A DNA stretch of 14,081 nucleotides from JAAZXR01 sp040265175. GTDB lineage: Bacteria; Myxococcota_A; Polyangia; Nannocystales; Nannocystaceae. The notes beneath the pieces are model-generated. The model had not been told where the DNA came from, searched no databases, and saw nothing but the letters and a program-made list of their open reading frames with translations. Of the stretch, positions 13,442 to 14,081 are shown piece by piece. Position 1 is the stretch's first letter. Each line of letters opens with the position of its first letter. The stretch lies in contig JBDQGY010000105.1 of NCBI GenBank assembly GCA_040265175.1, positions 1 through 14,081 on the forward strand, read 5' to 3'. The position numbers and the translations under genes are program-made.

Positions 13442-13615
13442 TCGACGGTGCGAGTCGCGAGACTCGCCCTGAGGGAATCCGGTGTAAATCCGGGGCTGCC
13501 CCCGCAGCGGTAAGCAAGAACGAAACTCGCAACGAAGGCACTGGCGAACGCTGGGAAGCCGCGAGTCCTAGGAGGCCACATGGCCGCGCTTGTGAGCCCG
13601 AAGACCTGCCGTCGA
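13442..13615 (+). ncRNA. Cobalamin (AdoCbl) riboswitch aptamer
   Basis: The conserved B12-box core is present: GAATCCGGTGTAAATCCGG starting at 13474, then GCTGCCCCCGCAGCGGTAA ending at 13512. Further conserved blocks are CACTGG (13539-13544), GCTGGGAAG (13550-13558) and the 3' block GAGCCCGAAGACCTGCC (13594-13610). A perfect 7-bp P1 stem closes it: tcgacgg (13442-13448) with ccgtcga (13609-13615). This RNA binds coenzyme B12 and normally represses the downstream gene when B12 is plentiful, usually genes of B12 uptake or synthesis. It lies directly before the lipoprotein gene at 13704, on the same strand. Confidence 0.95.
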
Positions 13616-13703
13616 ACTCGCTGAGAGGCGAGCTCCCGAAGCCTCGTGGGGACGCGAAGACCGGTCATGTTGGCGGGTTCTTCGCACAAGGCGAAAGGTC
13701 CAC
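13616..13703 (+). promoter_or_regulatory. Riboswitch expression platform, probably translational
   Basis: Between aptamer and ATG are a hairpin ctcgc (13617-13621) / gcgag (13628-13632), the palindrome gaccggtc (13659-13666), and a hairpin ttcgc (13681-13685) / gcgaa (13691-13695) whose 3' arm overlaps the AAAGG ribosome-binding site (13694-13698, 5 nt before ATG 13704). No stem followed by a T run is present, so control of translation initiation is more likely than termination. The 5-nt aggtc at 13696-13700 could also pair with gacct (13603-13607) of the aptamer; too short to be certain. Confidence 0.45.
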
Positions 13704-14081
13704 ATGATCAGACTCATCTCAGGTTCATCCCGTCGTCGGTCGCTCGTCGCCGTCTCTTCCTTCGCTCTGATTTCCATCGCCGCGTGTGATCTTGGCGACA
13801 GCTCAGGCGCGGCGAAGTCGCCCCCCGTGGAGCCATGGACTGGATGTGTGGAGCCGTGCAGCGAGGAGGTGAGCGCGGACGCGCAGATCTTTGGTGTTTG
13901 CGCGGCGCACTTCTCCCCCGCAGCAGCGACCGTCGCGGCGGGAGGCTTTGGTCATGATGACGTGAACGAGTTGGTCTCGGGCCCGCCGCGCGGCTCTATG
14001 GACGTGGTCTCCCTCGGTTGCGGTGGCTCCATCGTTATCGACCTCGGGCCCGATGGCGCGCACAACGACAACAGCGGCGCC
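13704..14081 (+). CDS. B12-regulated secreted lipoprotein, N-terminal part (runs off window)
   Basis: 126 codons are visible and open at the right edge. The N-terminus is a lipoprotein signal peptide: basic SSRRRS (8-13), hydrophobic VAVSSFALISIA (15-26) and lipobox IAAC with Cys 28. The mature part has VEPCSEE, then FGHDDVNELVSGPPRG (82-97), then SMDVVSLGCGGSIVIDLGPD (98-117). The GPPRG...D.(V/L)SLG.GGSIV pattern is typical of a family usually annotated 'cell surface protein' which, as I recall it, is often found next to TonB-dependent B12 receptors; the expected continuation is a ..GADF.VFEN.F motif beyond the window. It sits directly under a cobalamin riboswitch, so it is probably made under B12 shortage and acts at the cell surface in corrinoid capture. 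Binding itself is inferred, not shown. Confidence 0.82.
   Translation, partial: MIRLISGSSRRRSLVAVSSFALISIAACDLGDSSGAAKSPPVEPWTGCVEPCSEEVSADAQIFGVCAAHFSPAAATVAAGGFGHDDVNELVSGPPRGSMDVVSLGCGGSIVIDLGPDGAHNDNSGA

Noticed and set aside
12165..13541. Open frame of 458 codons on the minus strand
   Set aside because: It overlaps the surface lipoprotein and its downstream leader; it has no domain motif, no signal and high Arg/Val content typical of an antisense frame.
13384..13707. Open frame of 107 codons on the plus strand before the last gene
   Set aside because: It runs through the cobalamin riboswitch, whose conserved RNA blocks explain the sequence.

Overview
The window looks like chromosomal DNA of a GC-rich myxobacterium (Myxococcota), most likely of the Nannocystis/Plesiocystis/Enhygromyxa group. 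This is inferred from protein style: a lipoprotein with a long Ser/Thr/Gly/Asp linker and Cys-rich MopE-like repeats, a DUF3604 lipoprotein, a MshEN plus HEAT fusion protein, and frequent GTG starts. No rRNA or tRNA gene, CRISPR array, transposase or phage gene was recognised, and no defence system is visible.

Left edge (1-339). A perfect 95-bp inverted repeat (1-95 against 151-245, 55-bp spacer) cuts into the 3' end of a PpiC/SurA-type peptidyl-prolyl isomerase gene. The sense-strand reading is sensible only from about 97 onward. The left arm is therefore either a fold-back assembly or amplification chimera, or a real inverted duplication. The isomerase stop overlaps the GTG start of a DUF3604 (PHP-like) putative lipoprotein (336-2261).

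Centre (2258-10525, minus strand). Six tightly packed co-directional genes, in transcription order: prmA (ribosomal protein L11 methyltransferase), rsmE (16S rRNA m3U1498 methyltransferase), an RDD membrane protein with an N-terminal zinc ribbon, an 805-residue MshEN/GAF-like/HEAT protein, ffh (SRP54), and a stand-alone fatty acyl-AMP ligase. Junctions are abutting (prmA/rsmE), 24 bp (rsmE/rdd), 1-nt overlap (rdd/HEAT), 130 bp (HEAT/ffh) and 14 bp (ffh/FAAL). The run ends tail-to-tail with the DUF3604 gene, the two stop codons sharing bases. The theme is ribosome modification and membrane-protein targeting, with two less expected passengers (the HEAT scaffold and the acyl-AMP ligase). Ffh carries an unusual basic insertion before its SRP-RNA-binding motif, and its leader can fold into two mutually exclusive hairpins, one covering the ribosome-binding site and start codon.

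Right part (10526-14081, plus strand). A divergent 215-bp intergenic region precedes a 61-residue protein of unknown function. Next comes a 723-residue surface lipoprotein with a Ser/Thr/Gly linker, Cys-rich/MopE-like repeats and a C-terminal choice-of-anchor L-like region. After it lies a clear cobalamin (AdoCbl) riboswitch (about 13442-13615) leading into a lipoprotein gene that runs off the window. That gene has a GPPRG...SLGxGGSIV signature of a secreted family I recall from vitamin B12 uptake loci, so the window probably ends at the start of a B12 acquisition locus.
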